Source of the DNA: Stenotrophomonas maltophilia
GTDB taxonomy: Bacteria; Pseudomonadota; Gammaproteobacteria; Xanthomonadales; Xanthomonadaceae
NCBI RefSeq assembly: GCF_003970865.1
Contig: NZ_RXLZ01000025.1
Span: forward strand, 1 to 62,541
Direction of reading: 5' to 3'
DNA: 62,541 nt
The notes beneath the pieces were generated by a model. That model was not told the DNA's origin. It searched no databases and saw only the letters and a list, made by a program, of their open reading frames with translations. This document shows positions 25,094 through 33,574 of this stretch, one piece after another; the first letter of the stretch is position 1; every line of letters starts with the position of its first letter. A program made the translations under genes and the position numbers.

Positions 25094-26095
25094 ATGCGCC
25101 GGATGCTCTTGCCTGCCTGCCTGCTGCTGGCCGCGGCGCCGTTGTCCGCAGCGGCGGCCGAAGCCTGCGATGTACCGCCCCGCTTCGGCCTGAGTCCGCT
25201 GGCGGTAGCCATCCGCAACACCGCCTGCAACGAGCACCGGCTGTGGTTCCGGCCCTTCATTGATCGCGATGGCCGCGCCGCCAGCCTCAGCGTCACCGAA
25301 GCCGAACGTGATCACCTGGCCGACAACGGCCTGATCGCCTGGCAGCGCGTGGCCGGTTACTGGCGCGACAGCGGCACGCTCAACGCAATGGGCAGCATCG
25401 CCGGCGCCAGCAGCTGTCTGGCACCGCTGGGTACGCGCTACACCGACAGCGACTGCCGCGCCTTCCTGGTCGACAACCCGTGGTCGGCCGCTTTCATTTC
25501 CTGGGTGATGGTGCGCGCCGGTGTGCCCGGCTTCAACACGTCACCACGCCATATCGACTACATCCGCGCCGCGTACCAGGGCGGTCCCTCGGGCGTGCCG
25601 TACCGGCTGGTCGACCCGGCCACCGCCAAACCCGCGCCAGGCGATCTGCTGTGCTTCCTGCGCGACCGCAGCACCACGCTCAGCTACAGCGGGCTGGTGC
25701 AGGCGCTGGGCAAAGGCTCGGTGGGCCACTGGAAATCGCATTGCGAAGTGGTGGTAGCGGCCAATCTTGGCGGTGACCAGACCCTGTACCTGGTCGGTGG
25801 CAACGTCATGAACACCGTGGCGATGCGGTTGCTGCAGCTGGATCGTACGGGGCTGATCAAGCTGCCTCCGGCGCGCGAACGCAACAGCACCGGCATCGAC
25901 CCGAGCTGCACGCCGGGCCGCGAGGACGAATGCAGCTTCAACCGCCAGGACTGGGCGGCGCTGCTGCAGTTGACCGCCACGGCGCCGCTGGTGATGCCGT
26001 CGCCCACTGCGACGCCAATGCAGCCCATGCCTGCGCCGCAACCGGTCGTCATACCGCCTCAACCAGTCTCAACTGGCCCACAACCAACGCGCTGA
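25094..26095 (+). CDS. DUF2272-domain exported protein
   Basis: The 333-residue protein has a signal peptide ending near residue 22 (AAAA-EAC), then a domain with DNPWSAAFISWVMVRAGVPGF and SHCEVVVAAN, the DUF2272 signature resembling CHAP/NlpC-like amidases with a Cys/His framework. A Pro/Thr-rich tail (last 40 residues) follows. It may act on cell wall or be a structural periplasmic protein; catalysis is not shown. It stands between nadC and a DUF3301 gene. Confidence 0.8.
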   Translation: MRRMLLPACLLLAAAPLSAAAAEACDVPPRFGLSPLAVAIRNTACNEHRLWFRPFIDRDGRAASLSVTEAERDHLADNGLIAWQRVAGYWRDSGTLNAMGSIAGASSCLAPLGTRYTDSDCRAFLVDNPWSAAFISWVMVRAGVPGFNTSPRHIDYIRAAYQGGPSGVPYRLVDPATAKPAPGDLLCFLRDRSTTLSYSGLVQALGKGSVGHWKSHCEVVVAANLGGDQTLYLVGGNVMNTVAMRLLQLDRTGLIKLPPARERNSTGIDPSCTPGREDECSFNRQDWAALLQLTATAPLVMPSPTATPMQPMPAPQPVVIPPQPVSTGPQPTR

Positions 26096-26163
26096 TGCCA
26101 GGCGCTTGATCCAGCGCGCGTTCGCCGCCATCTTTGCGGGATCGACCTCTGACGGCTGACGCC

Positions 26164-26514
26164 ATGCCCACCCTGCTGCTGTTGCTGATTGCCGGCGGAA
26201 TCATCTATTTCTTCTGGAATGCCGCACGTTCGGCCGCCGAGCGCGCCGTTGAGCTGGGCCGCAATGCCTGCCGCGCCGCCGATGTGCAATGGCTGGACCA
26301 GGCAGTGCACGCCACCGGCCTGCGCCTGTCGCGCGGCGAGGATGGCCGGCTCGGTTTCGAGCGCACCTTCAAGTTCGAGTACTCCTACGATGGCATCGAT
26401 CGCCACGTGGGCCGCATGGTGCTGCGCGGCGACCAGCTGATCTCATTCACTGGCCCGGGCGCGGCGCGGATCAGCCAGATCCGCGCGGATGTGGACGATG
26501 CCGAGGATGTGTAG
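26164..26514 (+). CDS. DUF3301 family membrane protein
   Basis: The 116-residue protein has one N-terminal membrane helix (about residues 2-17, LLLLLIAGGIIYFFW), then a soluble domain with RAARSAAERAVELGR-like helix and FKFEYSYDGIDRHVGRMVLRG strand region typical of DUF3301. The start at 26164 avoids a non-homologous extension. Function unknown. It ends just before a REP palindrome and is convergent with sspB. Confidence 0.8.
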   Translation: MPTLLLLLIAGGIIYFFWNAARSAAERAVELGRNACRAADVQWLDQAVHATGLRLSRGEDGRLGFERTFKFEYSYDGIDRHVGRMVLRGDQLISFTGPGAARISQIRADVDDAEDV

Positions 26515-26523
26515 GGGCTTTGA

Positions 26524-26548
26524 GTGCCGACCAACGGTCGGCACCTAC
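26524..26548 (-). repeat. SMAG-like palindrome
   Basis: GTGCCGACC-AAC-GGTCGGCAC followed by CTAC on the forward strand is a GTAG-headed palindrome on the reverse strand. A partial copy of its flank (CCGGTAAATCCTGCA) repeats at about 26549-26588, suggesting local duplication. Confidence 0.7.
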
Positions 26549-26624
26549 CGGTAAATCCTGCATCGGCACCCACCGGTAAATCCTGCAAAGGAAAACGCCG
26601 CCCATCGGGGCGGCGTCGGAAACA

Positions 26625-27077
26625 TTACTTGACCACGCGCAGGTTCGGGCGCCCCTTCGGCGGCGGACTGGCCGGCGGCGTATCGTCCGGCGGCGTGCCT
26701 TCCTCGTGCAGCAGCTCGTCGCTGGCCGGCGCGGTTTCGTTGCCCGGAATGTCATCCGGCAATGCCATGCCCTGCCCGGTCTCGCGGGCATAGACGGCCA
26801 GCACGGCGCTGATCGGCACCTGTACCGGGTAGCTGGTACCGGAGAAGCGCGCCGAGAAGCTCACCATCTCGTTGTCGATCATCAGCCGCACGACAGCACG
26901 TTCGGCGATGTTGAGCACAACCCGGCCATCCTTGACCGCCGAAGGCGGGACCTGCACGCCGGGGACGCCGGCGTCGACCAGGATGTGCGGGGTCAGCTGG
27001 TTGTCGTTGATCCATTCCACCAGCGCCCGCAGCAGGTACGGGCGGTGGCTGGTCATGTGGAAGAAGTCTTCGGTCAT
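26625..27077 (-). CDS. sspB: Stringent starvation protein B, ClpXP adaptor
   Basis: The 150-residue protein has the SspB substrate-binding domain (MTSHRPYLLRALVEWINDN, PHILVDA, VLNIAERAV, FSGTSYPVQVPISAV), a flexible Pro-rich linker and the C-terminal RPNLRVVK tail that docks on ClpX. It delivers ssrA-tagged proteins to ClpXP. The start at 27077 is seven residues before the MTSHRP core; 27056 is an alternative. It lies downstream of sspA on the same strand. Confidence 0.95.
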   Translation of the reverse strand: MTEDFFHMTSHRPYLLRALVEWINDNQLTPHILVDAGVPGVQVPPSAVKDGRVVLNIAERAVVRLMIDNEMVSFSARFSGTSYPVQVPISAVLAVYARETGQGMALPDDIPGNETAPASDELLHEEGTPPDDTPPASPPPKGRPNLRVVK

Positions 27078-27117
27078 GCGTGAAGTGTACGCGCCCGGCG
27101 CCCTGCCGGGGCGGATC

Positions 27118-27143
27118 GTCTGCACGCCGGTCGGCGTGCAGAC
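27118..27143 (-). promoter_or_regulatory. Perfect hairpin between sspA and sspB
   Basis: GTCTGCACGCC and GGCGTGCAGAC (27118-27128 and 27133-27143) form an 11-bp stem with a GGTC loop, between the sspA stop and the sspB start. There is no T-run. It may stabilise or partially terminate the sspA transcript. Confidence 0.5.
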
Positions 27144-27161
27144 GGGTAAGGCAAGACGGGA

Positions 27162-27797
27162 TCAGCCCGGCAGATCGCGCAGTTTCTTTTCCTGGTCGGT
27201 CAGGCTGCGGACAAAACCCGGATGGCGGAAGATGCGGTTGCCGTAGTCTTCAATCGCCTTGCCGTCCTTCGGCAGCGGCACATCCAGCGACTGCAGGCGC
27301 CAGATGATCGGCGCCATCGCGCAGTCGGCCAGGCTCATTTCCGGGTTGAGGAAGAACTTGCTGGCCTTGAACAGCGGCAGCGACGCGGTCAGCAGTTCCT
27401 TCAGGCGCTTGCGGCCGGCCTCGGCCTGGGTCTTGTTGCCCAGCTGGATGGCCTGCACCTGCGGCACCCAGTCGTGCTCGATGCGCAGCATGGCCAGGCG
27501 GATGCGCGCACGCGACAGCGGGTCGACCGGCATCAGCGGCGGATGCGGGTAGCGCTCGTCCAGGTATTCGCTGACCACCGACGCGGCGTAGAGCACCAGT
27601 TCGCGTTCGACCAGGGTCGGCACCGAGTGGTACGGATTGAGGTCGATCAGGTCTTCAGGCGGGTTCTGTGGATCGACCGGAACGAAGTCGAAGGTCACAC
27701 CCTTGGCCGCCAGGACCAGGCGTACACGGTGGCACAGCACATCGTCGTTCGAGGAAAACAGCGTCAGTGTATTGCGCATGCGTACGCTCGCCGCCAT
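27162..27797 (-). CDS. sspA: Stringent starvation protein A
   Basis: The 211-residue protein has a GST fold: TLFSSNDDVLCHRVRLVLAAKG thioredoxin-like start, NPYHSVPTLVERELVLYAASVVSEYLDERYPHPPL, and an all-helical C-terminal domain. SspA binds RNA polymerase and alters transcription under starvation rather than acting as a transferase. ATG at 27797 follows GGGAGAG. The petABC-sspA-sspB order is common in beta- and gammaproteobacteria. Confidence 0.95.
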   Translation of the reverse strand: MAASVRMRNTLTLFSSNDDVLCHRVRLVLAAKGVTFDFVPVDPQNPPEDLIDLNPYHSVPTLVERELVLYAASVVSEYLDERYPHPPLMPVDPLSRARIRLAMLRIEHDWVPQVQAIQLGNKTQAEAGRKRLKELLTASLPLFKASKFFLNPEMSLADCAMAPIIWRLQSLDVPLPKDGKAIEDYGNRIFRHPGFVRSLTDQEKKLRDLPG

Positions 27798-27883
27798 CAA
27801 AGGCTCTCCCACGACAGGAGACCGCCTGCCGCATCGGCGCCGCCGGCACCGTGCCAGCGATCGACTCCTCCCCGAGTGTGCAA

Positions 27884-27923
27884 CCGACCATCACAAAAGC
27901 CAATAGGCCCGTGCGATGGTCGG
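27884..27923. repeat. Inverted repeat between petC and sspA
   Basis: CCGACCATC (27884-27892) and GATGGTCGG (27915-27923) could pair around a 22-base loop just after the petC stop. It may weaken read-through from petABC into sspAB. Confidence 0.35.
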
Positions 27924-27931
27924 CGGCAGAT

Positions 27932-28681
27932 TCAGTGAACGTCCTTCCAGTATTCCTTCTTCAACAGATACAGCAGGAAGGTCAGCAGGGCCAGGAACAG
28001 GATCACCCACACGCCCAGCTGCTGGCGCTTGAGCGCGGCCGGTTCGCCGGCATATTCAAGGAAGTTGGTGATGTCCCGCACTGCCTGGTCGTACTGTCCG
28101 GCATCGACGTTGCCTGGCGTTTCCAGGCGCAGGCCGGTCACCGGCGGATCCATGCCCGGCGCCTCCGGCTTGCCATGCACGGCATGCTGCAGACCCTGCA
28201 TTTCCCACAGCGGGTTGGGCATGGACGCGTTGGCGAACAGCGCGTTGTTCCAGCCCAGCGGCCGGCTGCTGTCCAGGTAGAACGACTTGAGGTAGGTGTA
28301 CACCCAGTCACTGCCCCGCACGCGCGAGATCAGGCTGAGGTCCGGCGGCATCTTGCCGAACCACTTCTCGGCATTCTCCTTGGGCATCGCCACCGGGATC
28401 GGATCGCCGATCGCCGAGCCGGTGAAGTTGAGGTTGTTCATCACCTCTTCCTCGGTCAGGCCCAGGTCCTGCGCCATCCGCGAATAGCGCAGGTACTTCA
28501 GCGCATGGCAGCCGGAGCAGTAGTTCATGTACAGCTGCGCGCCGCGCTGCAGCGACGCGCGGTCGCCCAGGTCGTTGCCGGCCTGCAGCAGCTTGGTGCC
28601 GCCTTCGGCGGCGGAGGCCAGGAAACTGCCCAGCATCAGGGCGGCCGTCAGGGCCAGCCGGACCATCCAGCGTTCAGTCAT
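27932..28681 (-). CDS. petC: Ubiquinol-cytochrome c reductase cytochrome c1
   Basis: The 249-residue protein has a signal-like N-terminus ending ASAAEG, the haem motif CSGCH in YMNYCSGCHALKYL, the PDLSLI region and methionine ligand region, and a C-terminal membrane anchor (WVILFLALLTFLLYLL). It is the c1 subunit of the bc1 complex, passing electrons from the Rieske protein to soluble or membrane cytochromes. It overlaps petB by eight bases. Confidence 0.96.
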   Translation of the reverse strand: MTERWMVRLALTAALMLGSFLASAAEGGTKLLQAGNDLGDRASLQRGAQLYMNYCSGCHALKYLRYSRMAQDLGLTEEEVMNNLNFTGSAIGDPIPVAMPKENAEKWFGKMPPDLSLISRVRGSDWVYTYLKSFYLDSSRPLGWNNALFANASMPNPLWEMQGLQHAVHGKPEAPGMDPPVTGLRLETPGNVDAGQYDQAVRDITNFLEYAGEPAALKRQQLGVWVILFLALLTFLLYLLKKEYWKDVH

Positions 28682-29933
28682 GGGTGGTCACCCTCTCCGG
28701 TACCGGTTTGGTCCTGTCCAACCTTGTCCATAGCGGCATGGTGATGAAGAACGCGAAATACAGGAAGGTCAGCACCCGCCCGACATAGGTCTCGTGCGCG
28801 TCGGTGCCCGGGCCGGAGCCGATCACGCCCAGCCAGACGAAGCACACCGCGAACACCCCCAGCAGCACCTTCGAGAGCAGGCCACGGTAGCGGTAGGACT
28901 TCACCCGCGCGCGGTCCAGCCACGGCACCAGGAACAGGATGGCGATGGCCGAGAACATCACCAGCACGCCGCCCAGCTTGTTCGGCACCACGCGCAACAT
29001 CGCGTAGTACGGCGTGTAGTACCAGACCGGCTTGATGTGCTCGGGGGTCACCAGGCGATTGGCCTCGGTGAAGTTGTCGTGCTCCAGGAACAGGCCACCG
29101 AATGCAGGTGCGAAGAAGATGATGAAGGCGGCGATGATCAGCAGGAAGCCGGCGCCGACACCATCCTTGAGCGTGTAGTACGGATGGAACGGAATGCCGT
29201 CGGCCGGTGCGTTCGGCGACCAGCGGTTGCCCTTCGGCCCCTTCTTGATCTCCACGCCGTCCGGGTTGTTCGACCCCACTTCGTGCAGTGCACCCAGGTG
29301 CAGCACCACCAGCAACAACAGCACCAGCGGCAGTGCGATGACGTGCAGCGCGAAGAAGCGGTTGAGCGTGGCGTCACTGGGCAGGTAGTCGCCCATGATC
29401 CACTCGGTCAAGCCGTTGCCGATCACCGGTATCGCGCCGAACAGCGAGATGATCACCTTGGCGCCCCAGAACGACATCTGGCCCCACGGCAGCACGTAGC
29501 CCATGAACGCTTCGGCCATCAGCACCAGGTAGATCAGCATGCCCAGGATCCACACCAGCTCGCGCGGCTTCTGGTAGCTGCCGTACAGCAGGCCGCGGAA
29601 CATGTGCAGGTAGACCACGATGAAGAACAGCGAGGCACCGGTGGAGTGCATGTAGCGGATCAGCCAGCCCCACTCCACATCACGCATGATGTATTCGATG
29701 GAGCCGAACGCCTCGGCGGCGTTGGTCTTGTAGTGCATCGTCAGGAAGATGCCGGTGACGATCTGGTTGACCAGTACCAGCAGCGCCAGCGAACCGAAGT
29801 AGTACCAGATATTGAAGTTCTTCGGCGCGTAATACTCGCTGACGTGCTTGCGGTAGACCGGCATCAGGCCGGGCGCGCGCGCATTGACCCAGTCGGCCAC
29901 GCCGCTGGCGGTACGGCTGAGGATATTGGCCAT
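28674..29933 (-). CDS. petB: Ubiquinol-cytochrome c reductase cytochrome b
   Basis: The 419-residue membrane protein has eight predicted helices and the diagnostic segments NFNIWYYFGSL, RYMHSTGASLFFIVVYLHMFRG (haem histidines), GYVLPWGQMSFWGA and the PEW-like region near HIKPVWYYTPYYAMLR. Its start at 29933 shares one base with the petA stop (TGATG), indicating tight coupling. It holds both haems b and the quinol sites of complex III. Confidence 0.97.
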   Translation of the reverse strand: MANILSRTASGVADWVNARAPGLMPVYRKHVSEYYAPKNFNIWYYFGSLALLVLVNQIVTGIFLTMHYKTNAAEAFGSIEYIMRDVEWGWLIRYMHSTGASLFFIVVYLHMFRGLLYGSYQKPRELVWILGMLIYLVLMAEAFMGYVLPWGQMSFWGAKVIISLFGAIPVIGNGLTEWIMGDYLPSDATLNRFFALHVIALPLVLLLLVVLHLGALHEVGSNNPDGVEIKKGPKGNRWSPNAPADGIPFHPYYTLKDGVGAGFLLIIAAFIIFFAPAFGGLFLEHDNFTEANRLVTPEHIKPVWYYTPYYAMLRVVPNKLGGVLVMFSAIAILFLVPWLDRARVKSYRYRGLLSKVLLGVFAVCFVWLGVIGSGPGTDAHETYVGRVLTFLYFAFFITMPLWTRLDRTKPVPERVTTHD

Positions 29934-30553
29934 CAGGCAGCCCCCTGCGGATCGACACCGATGATGATGGTGTTGTCGTCCTGGTAGTGGTGCGCGGGCA
30001 CCTTCAGGTTGATCGGCGCCGGCACGTCCTTGAAGACGCGGCCGGACATGTCGAAGCGCGACTTGTGGCAGGGGCAGAAGTAGCCGCCCTTCCACTGCGG
30101 GTCGTAGGGCTCAGGCCGGATCTCGGCCACCATCTCCGGCGAGCAGCCCAGGTGCGTGCACAGGCCGACCAGCACGGAAATATCCGGCTTGATCGAGCGC
30201 AGCTCGGGGTTCTGCTTCAGCACGTACTCCGGCTGCTGGTCCTTCTCGCCGGACTCGGGGTCCTTGAGACGGCCGTCCAGCCCGTGCAGCGCATCGAGGA
30301 TCGCCTTGGACCGTTTGACGATCCAGATCGGCTGGCCACGCCATTCCACGATCAGGCGTTGGCCTTCCTGCAGGGCGCTGATGTCGGCCACCACCGGTGC
30401 GCCGGCAAGCTTGGCGCGGGCACTGGGGTTCCAGGATTTGATGAAAGGAACTGCGGTGAATCCGACGCCGACGGCGCCCACCACGGCTGTGGTGGCAGAA
30501 AGAAAACGCCGACGTCCGGTGTTGACTGGATCGTGTACCCCATCGTTGGCCAT
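29933..30553 (-). CDS. petA: Ubiquinol-cytochrome c reductase Rieske iron-sulfur subunit
   Basis: The 206-residue protein has a twin-arginine-type N-terminus (GRRRFLSATTAVVGAVG, uncleaved anchor) and the [2Fe-2S] ligands CTHLGC and CPCHKS with the usual Pro-rich end loop. It transfers electrons from quinol to cytochrome c1. It is first in the petABC operon. The 150 bp upstream contain no gene and hold REP repeats beyond 30691. Confidence 0.97.
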   Translation of the reverse strand: MANDGVHDPVNTGRRRFLSATTAVVGAVGVGFTAVPFIKSWNPSARAKLAGAPVVADISALQEGQRLIVEWRGQPIWIVKRSKAILDALHGLDGRLKDPESGEKDQQPEYVLKQNPELRSIKPDISVLVGLCTHLGCSPEMVAEIRPEPYDPQWKGGYFCPCHKSRFDMSGRVFKDVPAPINLKVPAHHYQDDNTIIIGVDPQGAA

Positions 30554-30690
30554 CCGGCACTCCGATATTGATTAGGTAGCTTTAAGGCTGCCAGCGGATC
30601 CGGTGGGGGCCAGAGCCGCATTGAATCACGGTCGAGTGTAGCGGAACCGTCGCGCGCCACACAACGCATTGCAACAACATTGATTGCGGG

Positions 30691-30757
30691 GTTGCCGGCC
30701 AGCGGCCGGTCAGTACCGGCCATTGCCCAGGGATTGCCGGCCAGCGGCCGGCACTAC
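30691..30757 (-). repeat. Two tandem SMAG/REP palindromes
   Basis: Copies at about 30691-30715 and 30735-30757 point the same way, with GTAG (or GTAC in the first) on the reverse strand. The second copy's GTAG supplies the TAG stop codon of the lytic transglycosylase gene at 30754-30756. Confidence 0.85.
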
Positions 30758-31683
30758 TGGTGCGTCAATGCGGTGCGGTAACGCTCGGCCAGCTGCCCGA
30801 CCCGACGCACGTAGTACTGGGTTTCGCTGTAAGGCGGTACGCCACCGTGGCGGTCGACCGCGCCTTCGCCAGCGTTGTAGCCGGCTGCGGCAAGGGTCAG
30901 GTCGCCATTGAAGCGCTTCAACAACCACGCAAGATACTGCACGCCGCCGCGGATGTTCTGCCCGGCATCGTAGGAGTCACTGACGCCGAAGCGCGCGGCG
31001 GTTGGCGGCATCAACTGCATCAGGCCCTGCGCACCGGCACGGCTGAGCGCGGTCGGGTTGTAGGCCGACTCGGCATGGATGATGGCCCGCACCACCGCCT
31101 CCTCCACGCCGAACTCGCGCGCGGCCGAGGTGATCTCGGTCTGGAAGGCCGAGGTGTTCAGGCGCACGGTGCCGAAGTCCACGCGTGGATTGACCCCGCA
31201 TGCGTAGCAGCGCTCCATGAAACTGTAGCGGATGGTCCTGACCGGGCCGAGGTTGGCGACCTGGGTCGGGCGCGCACTGGTGTAGTGGCGCACGCCATCC
31301 TTCATGAAGGAATAGACCTGGCCGCTGACCATGCGCCCGGCGCGCGAGGCGACCGGCTGTGCCGGAGCAGCTGCAGGCGCGGCTGCAGCAGGCGCAGGCG
31401 CGACCGTTACCGGCGTGGCGGCGCTGGCGGCAACGGCAACCGGGTTGCGTTCGATGCTGGCCACCGTGGCCGGCGCCGGCCTGGGCGCGGCCACCACCGG
31501 GCGTGGCGCCGGACGGGTGTCGCGGCTGTAGCTGATGGTGCTGCAGCGCGCACCCGCCACCCGCTTGCTCACATAACTGGTGACGCCATCAGGCCCCTGG
31601 CACTTGTACAGGGTTCCAGCGCTGGCCGGCGCAGCGGTCAGCGCAGCGATGATGATCGCCGTTGTCCCCAGTATCCCCTTCAT
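30754..31683 (-). CDS. Exported lytic transglycosylase (SLT domain)
   Basis: The 309-residue protein has a signal peptide ending near residue 22 (ASA-GTLYKCQ), a DUF4124-like start with two cysteines, an Ala/Pro-rich linker, and a C-terminal SLT family 1 domain: catalytic glutamate in IIHAESAYNPTALS, then GAQGLMQLMPPTAARFGV and AAGYNAGEGAV. It cleaves peptidoglycan to anhydromuropeptides. A CYACG pair precedes the catalytic domain. The stop codon lies within a REP palindrome, so the original C-terminus may have been altered by the repeat. Confidence 0.93.
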   Translation of the reverse strand: MKGILGTTAIIIAALTAAPASAGTLYKCQGPDGVTSYVSKRVAGARCSTISYSRDTRPAPRPVVAAPRPAPATVASIERNPVAVAASAATPVTVAPAPAAAAPAAAPAQPVASRAGRMVSGQVYSFMKDGVRHYTSARPTQVANLGPVRTIRYSFMERCYACGVNPRVDFGTVRLNTSAFQTEITSAAREFGVEEAVVRAIIHAESAYNPTALSRAGAQGLMQLMPPTAARFGVSDSYDAGQNIRGGVQYLAWLLKRFNGDLTLAAAGYNAGEGAVDRHGGVPPYSETQYYVRRVGQLAERYRTALTHQ

Positions 31684-31729
31684 GGCGGCGAGTGTCCCAG
31701 CTTCGCCGGGGCTTGCCAAGCGATGTGGC

Positions 31730-32698
31730 TCAGCCTGTGACCGGCGGCACAGCCAGCACCTGGCCCAGCCCGGCCAGGCGCTGGGCCAGTTCGTCGCGCA
31801 GGCCCGGCGGCGTGGTCCACAGCGCCACCGGCACGCGGTCCAGGCTGAGGATCTGCGCCAGCATCATGCCCCGGCTCTCGGCCCCCATGCGCAGCAGGCA
31901 GTGCTCGGCACCGTCCGCCTCCAGCACCCCGCACCAGGGCGGAATGCGACCTTCCAGCTCGGCGCGGCTGCCGGCCAGGCGGATGATGGCCTGCAGCGCG
32001 AACGGGGCCTGGCTGACCGCCTGCCGCACCATCACGTCCGGCGGCGCCGGGGTGCGCCGGTGCATGCCCGGCTCGGAGCACTCACGTACCGCGCCCATCC
32101 GGTCCACGCGCAGGGTGCGCCAGTCCTGCCGGCCCAGGTCCCAGGCCAGCAGATACCAGCGCCGCCCGTAATTGACCAGGTGCTGGGCCTCGACCTCGCG
32201 CTGGGTCACCGCATCCTGTGCACTGCGGTATTCAAAGGCCAGCCGCGAGGCCTGCCGGCAGTGCTGGGCCAGCCGTCCGAGCAGGCGTGCGTCGGTGGAC
32301 GGAAGGTCGGACAGGGTAGCCGTCGCCGCATGCACCTCGCCGGCCTGTTGGCGGCGACGGGTCGGCACCAGCGGGTCGAGCTTGGACAACAGGCCACGAG
32401 CGGTGTCGTCGATGCCGGCGACGGTCGCGGACGCGGCACGCAGGGCGATCGCCAGGGTGGTCGCCTCCTCCTCGTCCAGCAGCATCGGCAGCACCGGCGC
32501 CCCTGCCCCGAGCTGGTAGCCGCCGCCAACCCCGGACGAGGCCTGGACCGGATAGCCCAGTTCGCGCAGGCGCTCGATGTCACGGCGGATGCTGCGCCGG
32601 TCCACGCCCATGCGCTCGGCGAGCTCGGCCCCGGACCACTGACGGCGGGCCTGCAGCAGGGCGATCAGGCGCAGCAGTCGATGGGCGGTATGGCGCAT
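31730..32698 (-). CDS. YafY-type HTH/WYL-domain transcription regulator
   Basis: The 322-residue protein starts with a DeoR-like winged helix (MRHTAHRLLRLIALLQARRQWSG..RRSIRRDIERLRELGYPV) and has a central WYL-type domain (YGRRWYLLAWDLGRQDWRTLRVDRM) and a C-terminal WCX-like region. WYL domains often sense nucleic acids or small ligands. It is divergent from the GST gene 80 bp away, its most likely target. Confidence 0.9.
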   Translation of the reverse strand: MRHTAHRLLRLIALLQARRQWSGAELAERMGVDRRSIRRDIERLRELGYPVQASSGVGGGYQLGAGAPVLPMLLDEEEATTLAIALRAASATVAGIDDTARGLLSKLDPLVPTRRRQQAGEVHAATATLSDLPSTDARLLGRLAQHCRQASRLAFEYRSAQDAVTQREVEAQHLVNYGRRWYLLAWDLGRQDWRTLRVDRMGAVRECSEPGMHRRTPAPPDVMVRQAVSQAPFALQAIIRLAGSRAELEGRIPPWCGVLEADGAEHCLLRMGAESRGMMLAQILSLDRVPVALWTTPPGLRDELAQRLAGLGQVLAVPPVTG

Positions 32699-32778
32699 GA
32701 AGGATCGAGGACAGAAGTCGTCCGCAATAGTGCCTCAGGATGACCTCCAGTTCACCACCCACCGCAAGGAGCAATGCC

Positions 32779-33399
32779 ATGAATTCACGCCAGATCACCC
32801 TGTACCACGCCGCCCGTTCCCGCTCGAGCGGCGCCGTGGCCCTGCTCGAAGCGCTGGGTGCCGACTACCGTATGCAGGTGCTGGACCTGAAGGCCGGCGC
32901 CAACCTCGCCCCGGCCTATCTGGCCATCAACCCGATGGGCAAGGTGCCGGCCATCGTCCACAACGGCGCGCTGGTAACCGAACAGGTGGCGATCTACCTG
33001 TACCTGGCCGACCTGTACCCGGAAGCCGGGCTGGCCCCGCCGATCGGTGACACCCTGCGTGGCCCCTACCTGCGCTGGATGGCCTTCTATGGCGCCTGTT
33101 TCGAGCCGGCGATGATCGACAAGGCGATGCATCGCGAGCCGCCGCCGCGCCTGATGTCGCCCTACAACGACGCCGAGACCGTGCTGCAGGTGATCGAGGC
33201 CCAGCTGGCACAGGGGCCGTACCTGCTCGGCGAGACGATGAGCGCCGCCGACGTGCTGTGGGGCAATGCGCTGGGCTGGACCAGTGATTTCGGCCTGCTG
33301 CAGCTGGCCCCGGCCACCAAGGACTATGTCGCAAGGATCGGCGCGATGACCGCGTTCGAGCGTTCGCGACAGATCGATGCGGAGCTGGTGGCGGCCTGA
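32779..33399 (+). CDS. Glutathione S-transferase family protein
   Basis: The 206-residue protein has a thioredoxin-like N-terminal domain (ITLYHAARSRSSGAVALLEALGADY, serine-rich active site), NPMGKVPAIV, the TEQVAIYLYLADLYP glutathione-contact segment and a helical C-terminal domain. ATG at 32779 lies seven bases after AAGGAG. It is divergent from the WYL regulator. Substrate unknown. Confidence 0.92.
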   Translation: MNSRQITLYHAARSRSSGAVALLEALGADYRMQVLDLKAGANLAPAYLAINPMGKVPAIVHNGALVTEQVAIYLYLADLYPEAGLAPPIGDTLRGPYLRWMAFYGACFEPAMIDKAMHREPPPRLMSPYNDAETVLQVIEAQLAQGPYLLGETMSAADVLWGNALGWTSDFGLLQLAPATKDYVARIGAMTAFERSRQIDAELVAA

Positions 33400-33452
33400 G
33401 GCGTGCCGCCGGGCGCGGCCCGGCGTTACCAGGGGGCGGACCCGGAATTCCA

Positions 33453-33504
33453 GTAGATCCATGCCATGCGTGGATGAATGCAGCCAGGCTTGGCCTGGCT
33501 CTAC
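33453..33504. repeat. Pair of GTAG palindromes of a second subtype
   Basis: GTAGATCCATGCCATGCGTGGATG (33453-33476) and, reversed, GTAGAGCCAGGCCAAGCCTGGCTG (33480-33504) form an inward-facing dimer between the GST and miaB genes. Their stems differ from the GCCGGCC type, matching the known subfamilies of SMAG elements. Confidence 0.8.
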
Positions 33505-33574
33505 TGGGCCGGCGCCCGCGCCGGGATGCGGGTAGAATTGCCCGCTTTCCCGCCACCCGAATGGATTAAGCGCC

